Shown here piece after piece: positions 24,144 to 32,410 of a stretch of 64,000 nt of DNA (positions within the stretch are counted from its first letter, which is position 1; each line of letters begins with the position of its first letter). The notes beneath the pieces were generated by a model that did no database searches, had not been told where the DNA came from, and saw only the letters and a list, made by a program, of their open reading frames with translations. A program made the translations under genes and the position numbers. Source of the stretch: Phil1 sp040767925 (GTDB taxonomy: Bacteria; Bacillota; Clostridia; Christensenellales; CAG-138); assembly GCA_040767925.1 (NCBI GenBank), contig JAXGNN010000002.1:1-64000 (forward strand), in the 5' to 3' direction.

Positions 24144-24341
24144 TTGAAAAAACTCCTTTCGGTGTAGTGTTACTAAGCTGCTTCAGAGCGTAATGTTCTT
24201 CTTCCAGCCAAGTAGTTATTTCTATAGGGGGTGGTGTGGAGGGGGAAAACAGACTGCTGCCATTCTCACGGCAGTACCGCGAAAATGCACACATGTAAAA
24301 GGACAGACTGCCCCCATGAAGCTTGTGGGATTGAATGGTGC

Positions 24342-24602
24342 TTATGAGTTTGAGGCTTCCGGCATACAGATCGGATTCCTATATTGGTCAGCGCCTTTCG
24401 TAAAATCGCATCCGGCCATGATGCGTTCTTCGAGGCAGCGGCAGGCCGTAAGCAGGCATCCTTTCTTTTTGCCCCCATTGTAAAGGCACCACTTCGCCTC
24501 AGCCGGGAGACGGCTTCGGCACTAGGCCTGTGGGCCGTCGCAGCAGCAGTCGGCGGCGGAGTATCCTTTGAACTTGTGAAATCGGCGAGTATTAGCGTTC
24601 AT
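24342..24602 (-). pseudogene. Small Cys-rich element protein interrupted by an in-frame amber codon
   Basis: ATG 24602 has a good GGAGG eight bases upstream and opens MNANTRRFHKFKGYSAADCCC. After 26 codons the frame meets TAG at 24522-24524, then continues for 59 codons with clear protein character: WCLYNGGKKKGC, LLTACRCLEER, ending at TAA 24342. The cysteine spacing across both halves suggests one zinc- or cluster-binding domain. Around the TAG a palindrome (GACGGC pairing with GCCGTC) spans about 31 bases. So this is either a gene with a small insertion and stop, or two reading frames, or amber readthrough. It is the first gene of the element next to the tRNA. Not covered by a recognised family name. 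Confidence 0.5.
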
Positions 24603-24668
24603 GTAATTGACCTCCATATTGAATTGAAAACAAATTGAAAACGGCAAATAATTGATGAAATGACATGC

Positions 24669-24709
24669 AAAAAAGCCCTTGAAACCAGTTTGATTTTGGC
24701 TTCAAGGGC
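24669..24709 (-). terminator. Intrinsic terminator at element edge
   Basis: GCCCTTGAA (24675-24683) pairs with TTCAAGGGC (24701-24709), the stem extends by CCA/TGG after one mismatch, and six T follow on the minus strand. It insulates the element operon from transcription coming from the tRNA side. Confidence 0.8.
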
Positions 24710-24784
24710 ATAATTCAGGCGCGAAGGGAACGCACCCCAAAATGCATCTACGGCGTTTTGAAAAAACGAAAAACGGCTCAAGGC

Positions 24785-24815
24785 AACAAAAAACCCAGAC
24801 AACGTCTGGGCTTTT
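24785..24815 (-). terminator. Terminator downstream of tRNA-Thr
   Basis: CCCAGAC (24794-24800) and GTCTGGG (24804-24810) form a perfect stem with a 3-base loop, with A and T runs on both sides, so it can work in both directions. Confidence 0.85.
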
Positions 24816-24845
24816 TGCCTCTGCATCTAAATTGACCGAGAATGA

Positions 24846-24921
24846 TGGAGCTGGTGAGCAGATTCGGACTGCCTACCTCCTCATTACCAATGAGGTGCTC
24901 TACCTACTGAGCTACACCAGC
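24846..24921 (-). tRNA. tRNA-Thr (anticodon GGT)
   Basis: 76 bases including an encoded CCA end. The acceptor stem GCTGGTG pairs with CACCAGC, the D arm is GCTC/GAGC, the anticodon stem CCTCA/TGAGG encloses TTGGTAA with anticodon GGT (reads ACC/ACU), and the T stem GGCAG/CTGCT encloses TCCGAAT. All parts pair. It lies at the border between the lower-GC element and the higher-GC chromosome, with its 3' end facing the element, which is the orientation of a typical tRNA integration site. Confidence 0.95.
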
Positions 24922-24951
24922 ATACGTCCCTCCGGACGCCGAACGTATAGT

Positions 24952-24980
24952 ATTATACCCAATGTCATGCGGATATGCAA
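24952..24980 (-). promoter_or_regulatory. Promoter of tRNA-Thr
   Basis: On the minus strand TTGCAT (24980-24975) and a perfect TATAAT (24957-24952) are separated by 17 bases, about 30 bases before the tRNA 5' end. Confidence 0.75.
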
Positions 24981-25014
24981 GGATATTTTCTCTCAACTTA
25001 CCCTCAAGTTACCC

Positions 25015-25443
25015 TCAGTTTTCGCCGGGGTCGTCCCCGCACTGGCTGAACCAGACGATGCCCTCGCGCGCGCAGCGCATGAGCCCGTCGGGCCCTTCCG
25101 GCGGCGCGAAGCCGAAGCGCGGCAGCAGCGGACGGATGGCCGCCGTAGGCTCCACATCGATAAACGCCTGCGGCATGTCCTTTGCCTTATACAAAAGGAT
25201 CCGCAACGTGAGCTCCTCGTACGGCATCGCGGCGTATGCCTGCGAGGCGACGAGCCTGTCGATGCGGAGCGCGTCGCCCACGGGATAAAGCCTGCCCGCG
25301 GCGATGGGCGAGCCGTCCTCGTCCGAAACGAAAACGTGCGCGGCATAGTCGTCCATCGCGTCCACAGGCACGCCGCAGACGCGGCGCAGCGCCTCGATGC
25401 CCTCGAAGTCCTCTCTCCCCATGCTCCAGCATGCCTTGAACAT
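25015..25443 (-). CDS. GNAT-family N-acetyltransferase-like protein
   Basis: 142 residues. The sequence EDFEGIEALRRVCGV, then AAHVFVSDEDGSPIAAGRLYP, IDRLVASQAYAAMPYEELTL and FIDVEPTAAIRPLLPRFGF follows the beta-alpha layout of GNAT enzymes of the ElaA/PhnO type. The acetyl-CoA loop normally near the middle (RxxGxG/A) is weak, here replaced by VASQAYAAMPYEE, so activity is doubtful. It is the first chromosomal gene after the tRNA and has its own unit. Confidence 0.6.
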   Translation of the reverse strand: MFKACWSMGREDFEGIEALRRVCGVPVDAMDDYAAHVFVSDEDGSPIAAGRLYPVGDALRIDRLVASQAYAAMPYEELTLRILLYKAKDMPQAFIDVEPTAAIRPLLPRFGFAPPEGPDGLMRCAREGIVWFSQCGDDPGEN

Positions 25444-25556
25444 AACAGCCCCCGCTTCAAAGATTCCCGTATTATGTTACACCGGAACGGGGATATTGTA
25501 AACGGGCAAGATATGTTGTAAAATCAAACCACAGTAACTGAAAGGCGGTACATCCG

Positions 25557-25928
25557 ATGGAAATGGAAGAAAGGGATTTTGTGACCTTCACCGATGACGA
25601 CGGCAACGAGTTTGAGCTCGACGTCGTCGATTACTTCGAGTATGAGGGCGAGGAATATGCCGTACTCATGGATCTTTCCGATGAGTGCGAGGACGAGGAG
25701 TGCGAAGAGGAACATTCGCACGACGTCTATATCATGAAGGTCGTCACCGAGGGGGACGAGGAGAATTTCGTTCCCGCGGACGAGGACAAGTTCGAAATGC
25801 TCTCCGCGATCGTCGAGGAGAGGCTCTCCGGCGCGTGCGAGTGCGGCTGCGAGGATGATGATTGCGGCTGCGAGGAGGACGCCTGCGGGCACGACGCGTG
25901 CTGCGGCTGCGGCGAGAAGCAGAAATAA
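25557..25928 (+). CDS. DUF1292 protein with Cys-rich tail
   Basis: 123 residues. Residues 5-90 (VTFTDDDGNEFELDVVDYFE, then YAVLMDLSD, then FVPADEDKFEML) are a DUF1292 domain, a small acidic beta protein found throughout Firmicutes, of unknown role. After residue 95 comes an unusual stretch of ten cysteines mixed with acidic residues and one histidine (CECGCEDDDCGC, then CGHDACCGCGEK), which looks able to bind metal. An EH-rich cluster (ECEEEHSHD) sits mid-protein. The start lies a few bases after GAAAGG. A strong terminator follows. Confidence 0.8.
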   Translation: MEMEERDFVTFTDDDGNEFELDVVDYFEYEGEEYAVLMDLSDECEDEECEEEHSHDVYIMKVVTEGDEENFVPADEDKFEMLSAIVEERLSGACECGCEDDDCGCEEDACGHDACCGCGEKQK

Positions 25929-25965
25929 GCGAAAGCAAGCGAAATTATGCCTTAGATAACCGATC

Positions 25966-25996
25966 GGAGCGCCGGGCAGCCGGCGCTCCTTTTTCT
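25966..25996 (+). terminator. Terminator of the DUF1292 gene
   Basis: GGAGCGCCGG (25966-25975) pairs with CCGGCGCTCC (25980-25989) around a GCAG loop, followed by six T. Confidence 0.9.
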
Positions 25997-26101
25997 GTTA
26001 AGCCGGCGCCGTTTTTCGAATCACCCAAAGGCGTTTTAAAGCCCGGCCGGTCCGCAAAAGCGGGCCGGCCGGAATCAAGGAGGAGAAAAGCCGGAATGGG
26101 G

Positions 26102-28360
26102 TTACTTGTTCTTTTTGTTCTGCTCGGCGTAGTAGTTCATCAGGCAGCCGTCGAGGAGGATTTCCTTCTCGTCGGCAGTGAGGCCCTTGACGTAGAGCGC
26201 GATGTCCTCGACCGCGCCGTTTTTGCGGATGACCTTGCCCTGCATCTTCTCGACGCCCTCTTCAATGGCGCGCCGCACGCCGGGGACGAACACCATGTCT
26301 CCGTCCTCATAATCGAACTTCGCGTCCGCGTCGAGCGTGAAGGGCACGATGCCCCAGTTGATGCAGTTGCTGCGATAGCGCTTGGTGGCATACTCGTAGC
26401 AGAGGTTGGCAAGCCCGCCGAGCACCTTCTGGCAGGAGGCGGCCTGCTCGCGCGCGGAACCGTCGCCCGGCTTCCTCGCGAAGATCGCGGAGCCCGTGCT
26501 GGTGGTGGCGATCAGCTCTTCGGCGTTGCCGACCTTTGAGAGCGCGTCCATGAGCTTCTCGGGCTTCTTGCCGGCGATGCGCTCCTCCTCCACGGCCTTG
26601 ATGGCCTTGCTGCGGCCGACATACGCGGGCACGCGGCGGGAGAGGGCGAATTCGGAGAGGCGGATGGGATTCGAGCGGTAGCTCGAGGTTTCTCCCGAGG
26701 GGATGAGCTCATCCGTCGTCGTGACGGGGTCCTGTATGACCGCCGCGAGCTCGACGAGGAGGTTCTCCTCGAGGGCGTACATCTTCGGCCAGTCGGCGAT
26801 GTTGGGGCCGAAGCGGAGCTCCTCCTCCGGCATGGGACGGCCGAAGCCGTTGTAGACGCGGCGCTCGTAGACAGTGGCGTCGAACTGATAATCGATCTCG
26901 GGCATGTCGTAGTCGACATCGGTCGCCGCGGTAATGATGCCGTGGTTGCGCGCGGTGGCGGCGATGGAGCGGGCGTCCATGAGGGCGACCGCCGCGACCT
27001 GCCCCTCGCCGGGCTTAGAGCCCTCGCGGTTGGGGAAGTTGCGCGTGGCGTGGCGGATGGAGAGGCCGTTGTTGGCGGGCACGTCCCCCGCGCCGAAGCA
27101 CGGGCCGCAGAAGCAGGGTTTGAGGATGACGCCGGCGGAGAGCAGCTTGTCGCTCGAGCCGTCGCGGTTGATGGCGAGGTTGACGGGCACGCTCATCGGG
27201 TAGACGCTCATGCTGAAGTAGTCGTTGCCGACGTCGCTCTTGTCAAGGATGGCCGCGGCCTCGACGATGTTGTCGTAGGTGCCGCCCGCGCAGCCCGCGA
27301 TGATGCCCTGGTCGGCCAGAACGGAGCCGTCCTTTTGCACTTTGGAGACGAGGTCTGTCTTCGCCTTGGGGAACTGCTTTTTCGCCTCGGCCTCGACCTC
27401 GGCGAGCAGTTCACGGGCGCGCTTGTTGAATTCGTGGATCGTAAACGCCTTCGAGGGATGGAAGGGCAGCGCGATCATGGATTCCACCCTGTCGAGGTCG
27501 ATCGTGATCATGCCGTCGTAATAGGCGACCTTGCCGGGCTTCAATTCCTCGTAACCCTCGGGACGGCCGTGCACCTCGTAGTAACGCTTCACCGCCGCGT
27601 CGGTTTCCCAGATGGAGGAGAGGCAGGTGGTCTCTGTCGTCATAACGTCTATGCCGTTGCGGAATTCGACGGGCAGGTTCGCGAGACCGGGGCCTGTAAA
27701 CTCGAGCACCTTGTTGGTGAGGAAACCGTTCTCAAACGTCGCGCCGACGAGCGCGAGCGCCACGTCGTGCGGGCCGACGCCCTTCTTCGGCGTCCCCTTG
27801 AGATACACGAGCACCACCTCGGGCGCGGGCACGTCGTAGGTATTGTTGAGGAGCTGCTTGACGAGTTCCGGCCCGCCCTCGCCCACGCCCATGGTGCCGA
27901 GCGCGCCGTAGCGGGTGTGGCTGTCGGAGCCGAGGATCATGCTGCCGCACTTCGTCATCGCCTCGCGGGCGTAGCTGTGGATGACGCTCTGGTTCGGGGG
28001 CACGAAAATTCCGCCGTACTTCTTTGCGGCGGAAAGGCCGAAGACGTGGTCGTCCTCGTTGATGGTGCCGCCGACCGCGCAGAGGCTGTTGTGGCAGTTG
28101 GTCATCGCGTAGGGCATGGGGAATTCGGTGAGGCCGCTCGCGCGCGCGGTCTGGATGATGCCGACATACGTGATGTCGTGGCTCATGAGGCAATCGAACT
28201 TGAGTTGAAGCTTTTTCGGGTCCTTGGAAACGTTGTGGGCGCGCAGTATGCGGTAAGCGATCGTCTGTTCGCGGCCCTCGTCGGGGGTCACGCTCACGGG
28301 GGCGTTTTCCTGCACCCGCCCCTCGACAAGATAGACGCCATGCGAGGTCAACTCGATCAT
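26102..28360 (-). CDS. Aconitase-family hydratase
   Basis: 752 residues from ATG 28360, chosen because AGAAGGAG lies upstream; a longer open frame has no such site. It has the aconitase architecture. An N-terminal domain contains AMTNCHNSLCAVGG and GSDSHTRYGALGTMGVGEGG (about 95-175). The three cluster cysteines are GCAGGTYDN (one, about 370) and PCFCGPCFGAGDVPANNG (the pair CxxC, about 435). The ending NFPNREGSKPGEGQVAAVALM corresponds to the RNFxGR motif of aconitases. The swivel domain follows (YRSNCINWGIVPFTL). It hydrates or isomerises a tricarboxylic acid with a 4Fe-4S cluster. It is nearer to the YbhJ-type hydratases than to AcnA, so citrate is not certain as substrate. Confidence 0.85.
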   Translation of the reverse strand: MIELTSHGVYLVEGRVQENAPVSVTPDEGREQTIAYRILRAHNVSKDPKKLQLKFDCLMSHDITYVGIIQTARASGLTEFPMPYAMTNCHNSLCAVGGTINEDDHVFGLSAAKKYGGIFVPPNQSVIHSYAREAMTKCGSMILGSDSHTRYGALGTMGVGEGGPELVKQLLNNTYDVPAPEVVLVYLKGTPKKGVGPHDVALALVGATFENGFLTNKVLEFTGPGLANLPVEFRNGIDVMTTETTCLSSIWETDAAVKRYYEVHGRPEGYEELKPGKVAYYDGMITIDLDRVESMIALPFHPSKAFTIHEFNKRARELLAEVEAEAKKQFPKAKTDLVSKVQKDGSVLADQGIIAGCAGGTYDNIVEAAAILDKSDVGNDYFSMSVYPMSVPVNLAINRDGSSDKLLSAGVILKPCFCGPCFGAGDVPANNGLSIRHATRNFPNREGSKPGEGQVAAVALMDARSIAATARNHGIITAATDVDYDMPEIDYQFDATVYERRVYNGFGRPMPEEELRFGPNIADWPKMYALEENLLVELAAVIQDPVTTTDELIPSGETSSYRSNPIRLSEFALSRRVPAYVGRSKAIKAVEEERIAGKKPEKLMDALSKVGNAEELIATTSTGSAIFARKPGDGSAREQAASCQKVLGGLANLCYEYATKRYRSNCINWGIVPFTLDADAKFDYEDGDMVFVPGVRRAIEEGVEKMQGKVIRKNGAVEDIALYVKGLTADEKEILLDGCLMNYYAEQNKKNK

Positions 28361-28493
28361 ATTGCTTGCTCCTTCTAAACGAAAATATTGCCGAATTCTC
28401 CATCGGCAAGACAATCTTAGCCCAAACGATTTGCCTTTTCAATAGGCCCGCCGCATATATACTTGTATACATTCCTATGCTATAATTACCGCT

Positions 28494-29876
28494 ATGGAGA
28501 ACAAAACGCAAACCGCGATCACCGCCGCCGCGTCGGGCGTTCTCGCCGCGCTTTTCCTCTGGAGGGCACTGTCTCAAGGCTTCTCGCTGCTGGGCCTTTT
28601 CACGGGCGCGGCGCTTCTGACGCTTTTCGTTTTTTTACTCATTCCATTCGTTCCCTCCGCATTCGGCGCGCTTCAGAAGGACGAGCCTCCCGCGCCCGAC
28701 GCGCTCGTCGGAGCGCGCAGCCTCCGTTTTGAAAAAAGGCACCCGTGGGCGCGCATCGTCATGTTCATGCTCATCACGCGGCTGCTGCTCTATATCGCGG
28801 CGTACGTTTTCTATTGCGCGGCGCGGGAGGCCTATCCCGGCGGCATGCTCGATACGTTGCGGACCGTCTGGCTGCGCTCCGACTCGCCAAGCTACCTCGG
28901 CATCTCCGAGCGCTGGTATGTGACCGTGGGCGACCCGCGCTTCCACATCGTGTTTTTTCCGTTCTACCCCGTCGTGATGGCGCTGTTCAACCCCGTCACC
29001 GGCAACTCGTTCGCCTCGGCGATGATCGTGTCGAACCTCTCTGCGATCGCCGCCGCAATACTCGCCTACGAGGTCGCCGCGCTCGACATGAGGCGTTCGG
29101 ACGCGCTGCGCGCCATGAAATACCTCTTCATACTGCCCGCGGCATTCTTCTTCGCGGCGCCCATGACCGAGAGCCTCTTTCTCGCGCTGACGCTCGCGTG
29201 CGTTTATTTCGTTCGCAAGAAGCGCTATCTATGGGGCTGCGTGTTCGGCGCGCTCGCGGGCTTCACGCGCAGCGTGGGAGGGCTCATCCTCCTGTTCGTC
29301 GCTTTCGAGTGGCTCGCGGAGCTCCTGCGGGACAAACGCGCGGGTCTGCTCCCTCAAAATAAAAAAACGCACATGCTGCGCTTCCTGTGCATGCTCGTCG
29401 TGCCGCTGGGGCTCGTCGGGTATCTCGCCGTCAACTACGCCGTCACGGGGGACGCCTTCACCTTCATGCGCTACCAGAGCGACCACTGGGGGCAGGGCTT
29501 CGGCTATTTCTTCGAGAGTGCGGCGACGCAGATGGAGCACCTCGTGTACGCCTTGCGCCAAGGCGAAATCAACAAGGCGCTGGGGCTGTGGATCCCGAAC
29601 CTCGTCTACACCTTCGCGTCCCTCGGCGTCGTCACGGCCGGCGCCAGGAAATTACGCCCGTCCTACACGGCGTTCTTTATCGCCTACTTCGTCGTGGCCT
29701 GCGGGGCGACGTGGCTTTTAAGCTCCCCGCGCTACCTCACGGCGGCCTTCCCCCTGTCCTTCGCGCTCGCGCAGATCGCCGACACGAAGAAGAAGGACGG
29801 CGTCGTCACCGCCGCGAGCCTCGCGCTGCTGCTCGCCTACCTTTCGATGTACGCGAACGGGCAATACGTGTATTAA
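28494..29876 (+). CDS. PIG-V-like GT-C mannosyltransferase, multi-pass membrane protein
   Basis: 460 residues with about ten hydrophobic segments (for example LLGLFTGAALLTLFVFLLIP near the N-terminus and CMLVVPLGLVGYLAVNYAV near 295). An acidic loop after the second segment reads WLRSDSPSYLGISERWYVT, the position of the catalytic aspartate in GT-C enzymes. The arrangement IVFFPFYPVVMALF follows it, as in the PIG-V/GT76 family that transfers mannose from dolichol/polyprenol phosphate. Bacterial relatives probably glycosylate a lipid or exported protein. The gene stands alone between the hydratase and a peptidase, with no other glycan genes nearby. Confidence 0.75.
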   Translation: MENKTQTAITAAASGVLAALFLWRALSQGFSLLGLFTGAALLTLFVFLLIPFVPSAFGALQKDEPPAPDALVGARSLRFEKRHPWARIVMFMLITRLLLYIAAYVFYCAAREAYPGGMLDTLRTVWLRSDSPSYLGISERWYVTVGDPRFHIVFFPFYPVVMALFNPVTGNSFASAMIVSNLSAIAAAILAYEVAALDMRRSDALRAMKYLFILPAAFFFAAPMTESLFLALTLACVYFVRKKRYLWGCVFGALAGFTRSVGGLILLFVAFEWLAELLRDKRAGLLPQNKKTHMLRFLCMLVVPLGLVGYLAVNYAVTGDAFTFMRYQSDHWGQGFGYFFESAATQMEHLVYALRQGEINKALGLWIPNLVYTFASLGVVTAGARKLRPSYTAFFIAYFVVACGATWLLSSPRYLTAAFPLSFALAQIADTKKKDGVVTAASLALLLAYLSMYANGQYVY

Positions 29877-29905
29877 TTGATAATTGAAAATGGACAATTG
29901 ACAAT
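29874..29905. repeat. Dispersed AATTGACAAT-type repeat, copy 1
   Basis: Starts at the stop codon of the mannosyltransferase gene: alternating AATTGA/AATGGACAATTGACAAT units. The same units recur at 39319-39351 after clpB. Confidence 0.65.
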
Positions 29906-29973
29906 CATATTGATATAGAAGCGGCTTCATTCTCTTTGCGGCCGGAATCCGTATTTTTATCGGAGGAATTCCC

Positions 29974-30783
29974 ATGAAATCCTATCGCGTCCTCGCGCTT
30001 TTGCTCGCTTTTTTGTCGCTTGTACCGCTCTCCGGCTGCGCGCGGGAGCCCGCGCCCATAACGCTTACCGAAGCGCCCGCGCCAACGCGCGTCGCCACGC
30101 CCTCGCCGGCACTCTCCCTTTCGCCCGTTCTTACGCCCTCTCCTTCCCCTTCGCCCCCGCCCACGCCTGAGGACGACGGCAGGATCGCGATCGCCGAGGG
30201 GTTCTACTACATGGAGCTGACGGACGCAATCAAGGAGAGGATCACGGGGCTGAGCTACCCCGCGGACGATTCGGGCGCCGCCATCTCCTATGGCGACCTT
30301 CGCTACATCGGCCTCCTTTATTACGATTTCGAGGGCAGGGTGCGCGAAGGGGAGTTGATCGTCAACGCCGAAGTGGCAAAGGAGGTGACGGAGATTTTCC
30401 ACGAGCTGTATCTCGCGAAATACCCCTTCACCTCGATAAAACTGGTGGACGAATACGGCGAGGCGGCAAACGACGACCTTTCCATGGAGGCCAACAACAC
30501 CTCCTGCTTCAACTACCGCACGGTCGCGGGCACGAACAAGCTTTCGCTGCACAGCTACGGCGCGGCGATCGACATCAACCCGCGGCTCAATCCTTACGTC
30601 AAATCGGGCAACGTCTCCCCCGAAAACGGCGCGGAATACGCCGACCGCAGCCGCGATTTCCCGGGCAAGATCGACCACGACGACCTCGCCTACAAGCTCT
30701 TCGCCGCGCGCGGCTGGACCTGGGGCGGGGACTGGAAGAGCGTGAAGGATTACCAGCATTTCGAGAAGGACCTGGGATACTGA
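29974..30783 (+). CDS. D-Ala-D-Ala carboxypeptidase-like M15 peptidase lipoprotein
   Basis: 269 residues. A lipoprotein signal ends in LSGC (Cys21), then a Pro/Ser-rich spacer runs to about residue 70. The peptidase core at about 170-265 carries the zinc motifs of the M15 family: SLHSYGAAIDINPRLNP (His and Asp ligands) and DYQHFEKDLGY (third His). A conserved WTWGGDWKSVKD precedes the last motif. It would trim peptidoglycan peptides on the outer face of the membrane. The start follows GGAGG. It is a single-gene unit facing away from the sigma operon. Confidence 0.85.
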   Translation: MKSYRVLALLLAFLSLVPLSGCAREPAPITLTEAPAPTRVATPSPALSLSPVLTPSPSPSPPPTPEDDGRIAIAEGFYYMELTDAIKERITGLSYPADDSGAAISYGDLRYIGLLYYDFEGRVREGELIVNAEVAKEVTEIFHELYLAKYPFTSIKLVDEYGEAANDDLSMEANNTSCFNYRTVAGTNKLSLHSYGAAIDINPRLNPYVKSGNVSPENGAEYADRSRDFPGKIDHDDLAYKLFAARGWTWGGDWKSVKDYQHFEKDLGY

Positions 30784-30977
30784 TATTATTGACATCCGCA
30801 AATGGTTCAACGAATAGGGAACGGCGAATCGCGAACTGTTTTTATGCGTTAACCATCGGGTCGAACCCGCTTTCGTCAGCGCGTTTTCCCCTTACGCGTC
30901 GAGAGCATGCCAAATTAAAGCATAGAGAAAACGGCCCCGTTCAGACGGCGGCCGTTATCGCGCTGGTGATTCAATAT

Positions 30978-31700
30978 TCACTCCTCGCTATTCGCGAAAC
31001 TCACATAGATCGTCATTTCCCCGTCGGCGAGGGATACGGTGAGGAAGTACTTGCCCTCCTGAAGCTCGGCGGAGACGCTGTAGAGCTTGCAGGAGTCCGT
31101 CGCGTCATCGCTCCGCGCGGAATCGGGATACATCTCGCGCACGAGCGTGACGTAAGCCTCGTAATCCTCCTCCGTGGCGCCCGCGACGGTGCAGAGGAAC
31201 TGCGCCTCGTCCGACTCGACCTTCGCGCTCTTGCCGAAGTCTACGGCGGGGAGCGCCAGCCCGCCCTCATTCCAGATGAGGTAGTTGTCGCCGCAGCTCC
31301 CGAGGGTGCAGCCCGGCGGGGGGGTGATGCCTTCATCCGACGTGGCCGCGGGCATGCCGCCCATGCCGCTCTCCGGCGCGCCGTTCGCAGGGTCCTCCTG
31401 CGCGCCGGAGTACATGTCGACGTCTTCGGTGCCGCGGCAGCTTTCCGTAAGAATGCCCTCGCGTTCCTGCGGCGCGGCGGATTTGCCCATGAGGTTCGCC
31501 CGCCCCCAGATGGAAAGACCCGCGCCGAGGAGCAGCACGAGCGCCGCCGCGACCGAGCCGTAACGGAGCACGTTCGCGCGAAGCGCGCGCTTTTTCGCAT
31601 CCGCTTTTTTCAAAATGGAAGCGTGCATGGCGGCATAATCCACGCCCGCGTCGGCCCGGTCGGCGACGGCGCGGAGCAGTTCGTCAAATCTTTCAGCCAT
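30978..31700 (-). CDS. Membrane anti-sigma factor candidate
   Basis: 240 residues from ATG 31700, seven bases after AAAGGAGG inside the sigma gene. The N-terminus (FDELLRAVADRADAGVDYAA) is helical and cytosolic. One membrane segment lies at about 48-65 (YGSVAAALVLLLGAGLSIW). The remaining about 170 residues would be extracellular, with a Gly/Pro/Met-rich region and four Cys (SCRGTEDV, PGCTLGSCGDN, SCKLYSV). Translation is coupled to the upstream ECF sigma gene by overlap. One-span proteins in this position usually hold the sigma factor at the membrane. No ZAS motif (HxxxCxxC) is present. Confidence 0.7.
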   Translation of the reverse strand: MAERFDELLRAVADRADAGVDYAAMHASILKKADAKKRALRANVLRYGSVAAALVLLLGAGLSIWGRANLMGKSAAPQEREGILTESCRGTEDVDMYSGAQEDPANGAPESGMGGMPAATSDEGITPPPGCTLGSCGDNYLIWNEGGLALPAVDFGKSAKVESDEAQFLCTVAGATEEDYEAYVTLVREMYPDSARSDDATDSCKLYSVSAELQEGKYFLTVSLADGEMTIYVSFANSEE

Positions 31701-32214
31701 GCAGCTCACCTCCTTTTAACATCTCGCAGAGCCTGCCTTTGGCCCGCGACATGCGCGATTTTATGGTCCCCTCGCTCACGCCCTGCAGCGCGGCGATCTC
31801 TTCATATTGCAGGCCGGAAAAATAATGCAGCATCACCGTTTCGCGATAGATGTCCGGCAGCGCGTCCACGGCGTCCCGGATGAGGCGGACGGTTTCCGCG
31901 TTCATCGCGGCGGCCTCGGGCAGCTCATCCTCGCTCGAAACAGGCGTTTCCGGCAACTCGTCCGCGAGCACCTCGCGCTTGAGGCGGCGCTTGCCGTCCA
32001 CACACAGGTTGACGGTCACGCGGTAAAGCCAGCTTTTGAGCTGCGCCTCGCCCATGTTCTCGAGCTTCTTCATGTGCTTGAGCACGCGGATGAACACTTC
32101 CTGAGAAACGTCCATCGCGTCGCTCTCGCTCCTGAGCGCGCCGTAAGCCGTCCAGTACACCATGCGCGAAAAGCTGCTGTAGACGGAATCGAATTCCCAC
32201 GCGGGCAATCTCAT
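31693..32214 (-). CDS. ECF-type RNA polymerase sigma factor
   Basis: 173 residues. Region 2 (MVYWTAYGALRSESDAMDVSQ then EVFIRVLKHMKKLEN, about 18-60) contacts the -10 element. Region 4 (LPDIYRETVMLHYFSGLQYEEI then GVSEGTIKSRMSRAKGRL, about 118-165) holds the -35 helix-turn-helix. Region 3 is absent, as in ECF factors. The ATG at 32214 is only two bases from GGAGGG, so a TTG at 32208 is the better spaced start. It is the first gene of a two-gene operon with the anti-sigma candidate. Confidence 0.9.
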   Translation of the reverse strand: MRLPAWEFDSVYSSFSRMVYWTAYGALRSESDAMDVSQEVFIRVLKHMKKLENMGEAQLKSWLYRVTVNLCVDGKRRLKREVLADELPETPVSSEDELPEAAAMNAETVRLIRDAVDALPDIYRETVMLHYFSGLQYEEIAALQGVSEGTIKSRMSRAKGRLCEMLKGGELHG

Positions 32215-32260
32215 CCCTCCTGTCCATAATACGTTTCAGTCGATGCCGCGGTTCCCTGCG

Positions 32261-32269
32261 ATTATAACA
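32261..32269 (-). promoter_or_regulatory. Extended -10 promoter of the sigma operon
   Basis: TGTTATAAT on the minus strand about 47 bases before the sigma start. The -35 region is poor. It is divergent from the promoter at 32297. Confidence 0.5.
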
Positions 32270-32296
32270 TGAAAGTCGATTTTTTTGGATATGATC

Positions 32297-32325
32297 TTGC
32301 AATCGGGCCGAAAAAGTAATAAGAT
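32297..32325 (+). promoter_or_regulatory. Promoter of the DUF1846 gene
   Basis: TTGCAA (32297-32302) and TAAGAT (32320-32325) with a 17-base spacer. Transcription would start near 32332, directly before a leader terminator. Confidence 0.5.
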
Positions 32326-32342
32326 GAATGAGGCGCCAATGC

Positions 32343-32383
32343 AAGGAATCGGTCTCGTCCCGATTCCTTTGTTTTTTGTTTTT
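32343..32383 (+). terminator. Leader terminator upstream of the DUF1846 gene
   Basis: AAGGAATCGG (32343-32352) pairs with CCGATTCCTT (32360-32369), followed by TTGTTTTTTGTTTTT. It lies between the promoter at 32297 and the start at 32411 with no gene in between, so it would stop transcripts after about 45 bases unless relieved. Confidence 0.7.
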
Positions 32384-32410
32384 AAATAAACTGAAGATTT
32401 GGAGGAAACG

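Noticed and set aside
24049..24294. Short minus-strand frame overlapping the parA start
   Set aside because: It runs into parA in another frame, has no binding site, and only its middle part looks protein-like, so it is probably a chance open frame or a decayed tail.
24193..24638. Plus-strand frames near the element edge
   Set aside because: They are antisense to the Cys-rich gene and have no ribosome sites or recognisable domains.
26942..28378. 478-residue open frame on the plus strand opposite the hydratase gene
   Set aside because: Shadow frame of GC-rich coding DNA; composition is dominated by A, V, G, R, H with no domain, and the opposite strand encodes a clear aconitase-type protein.
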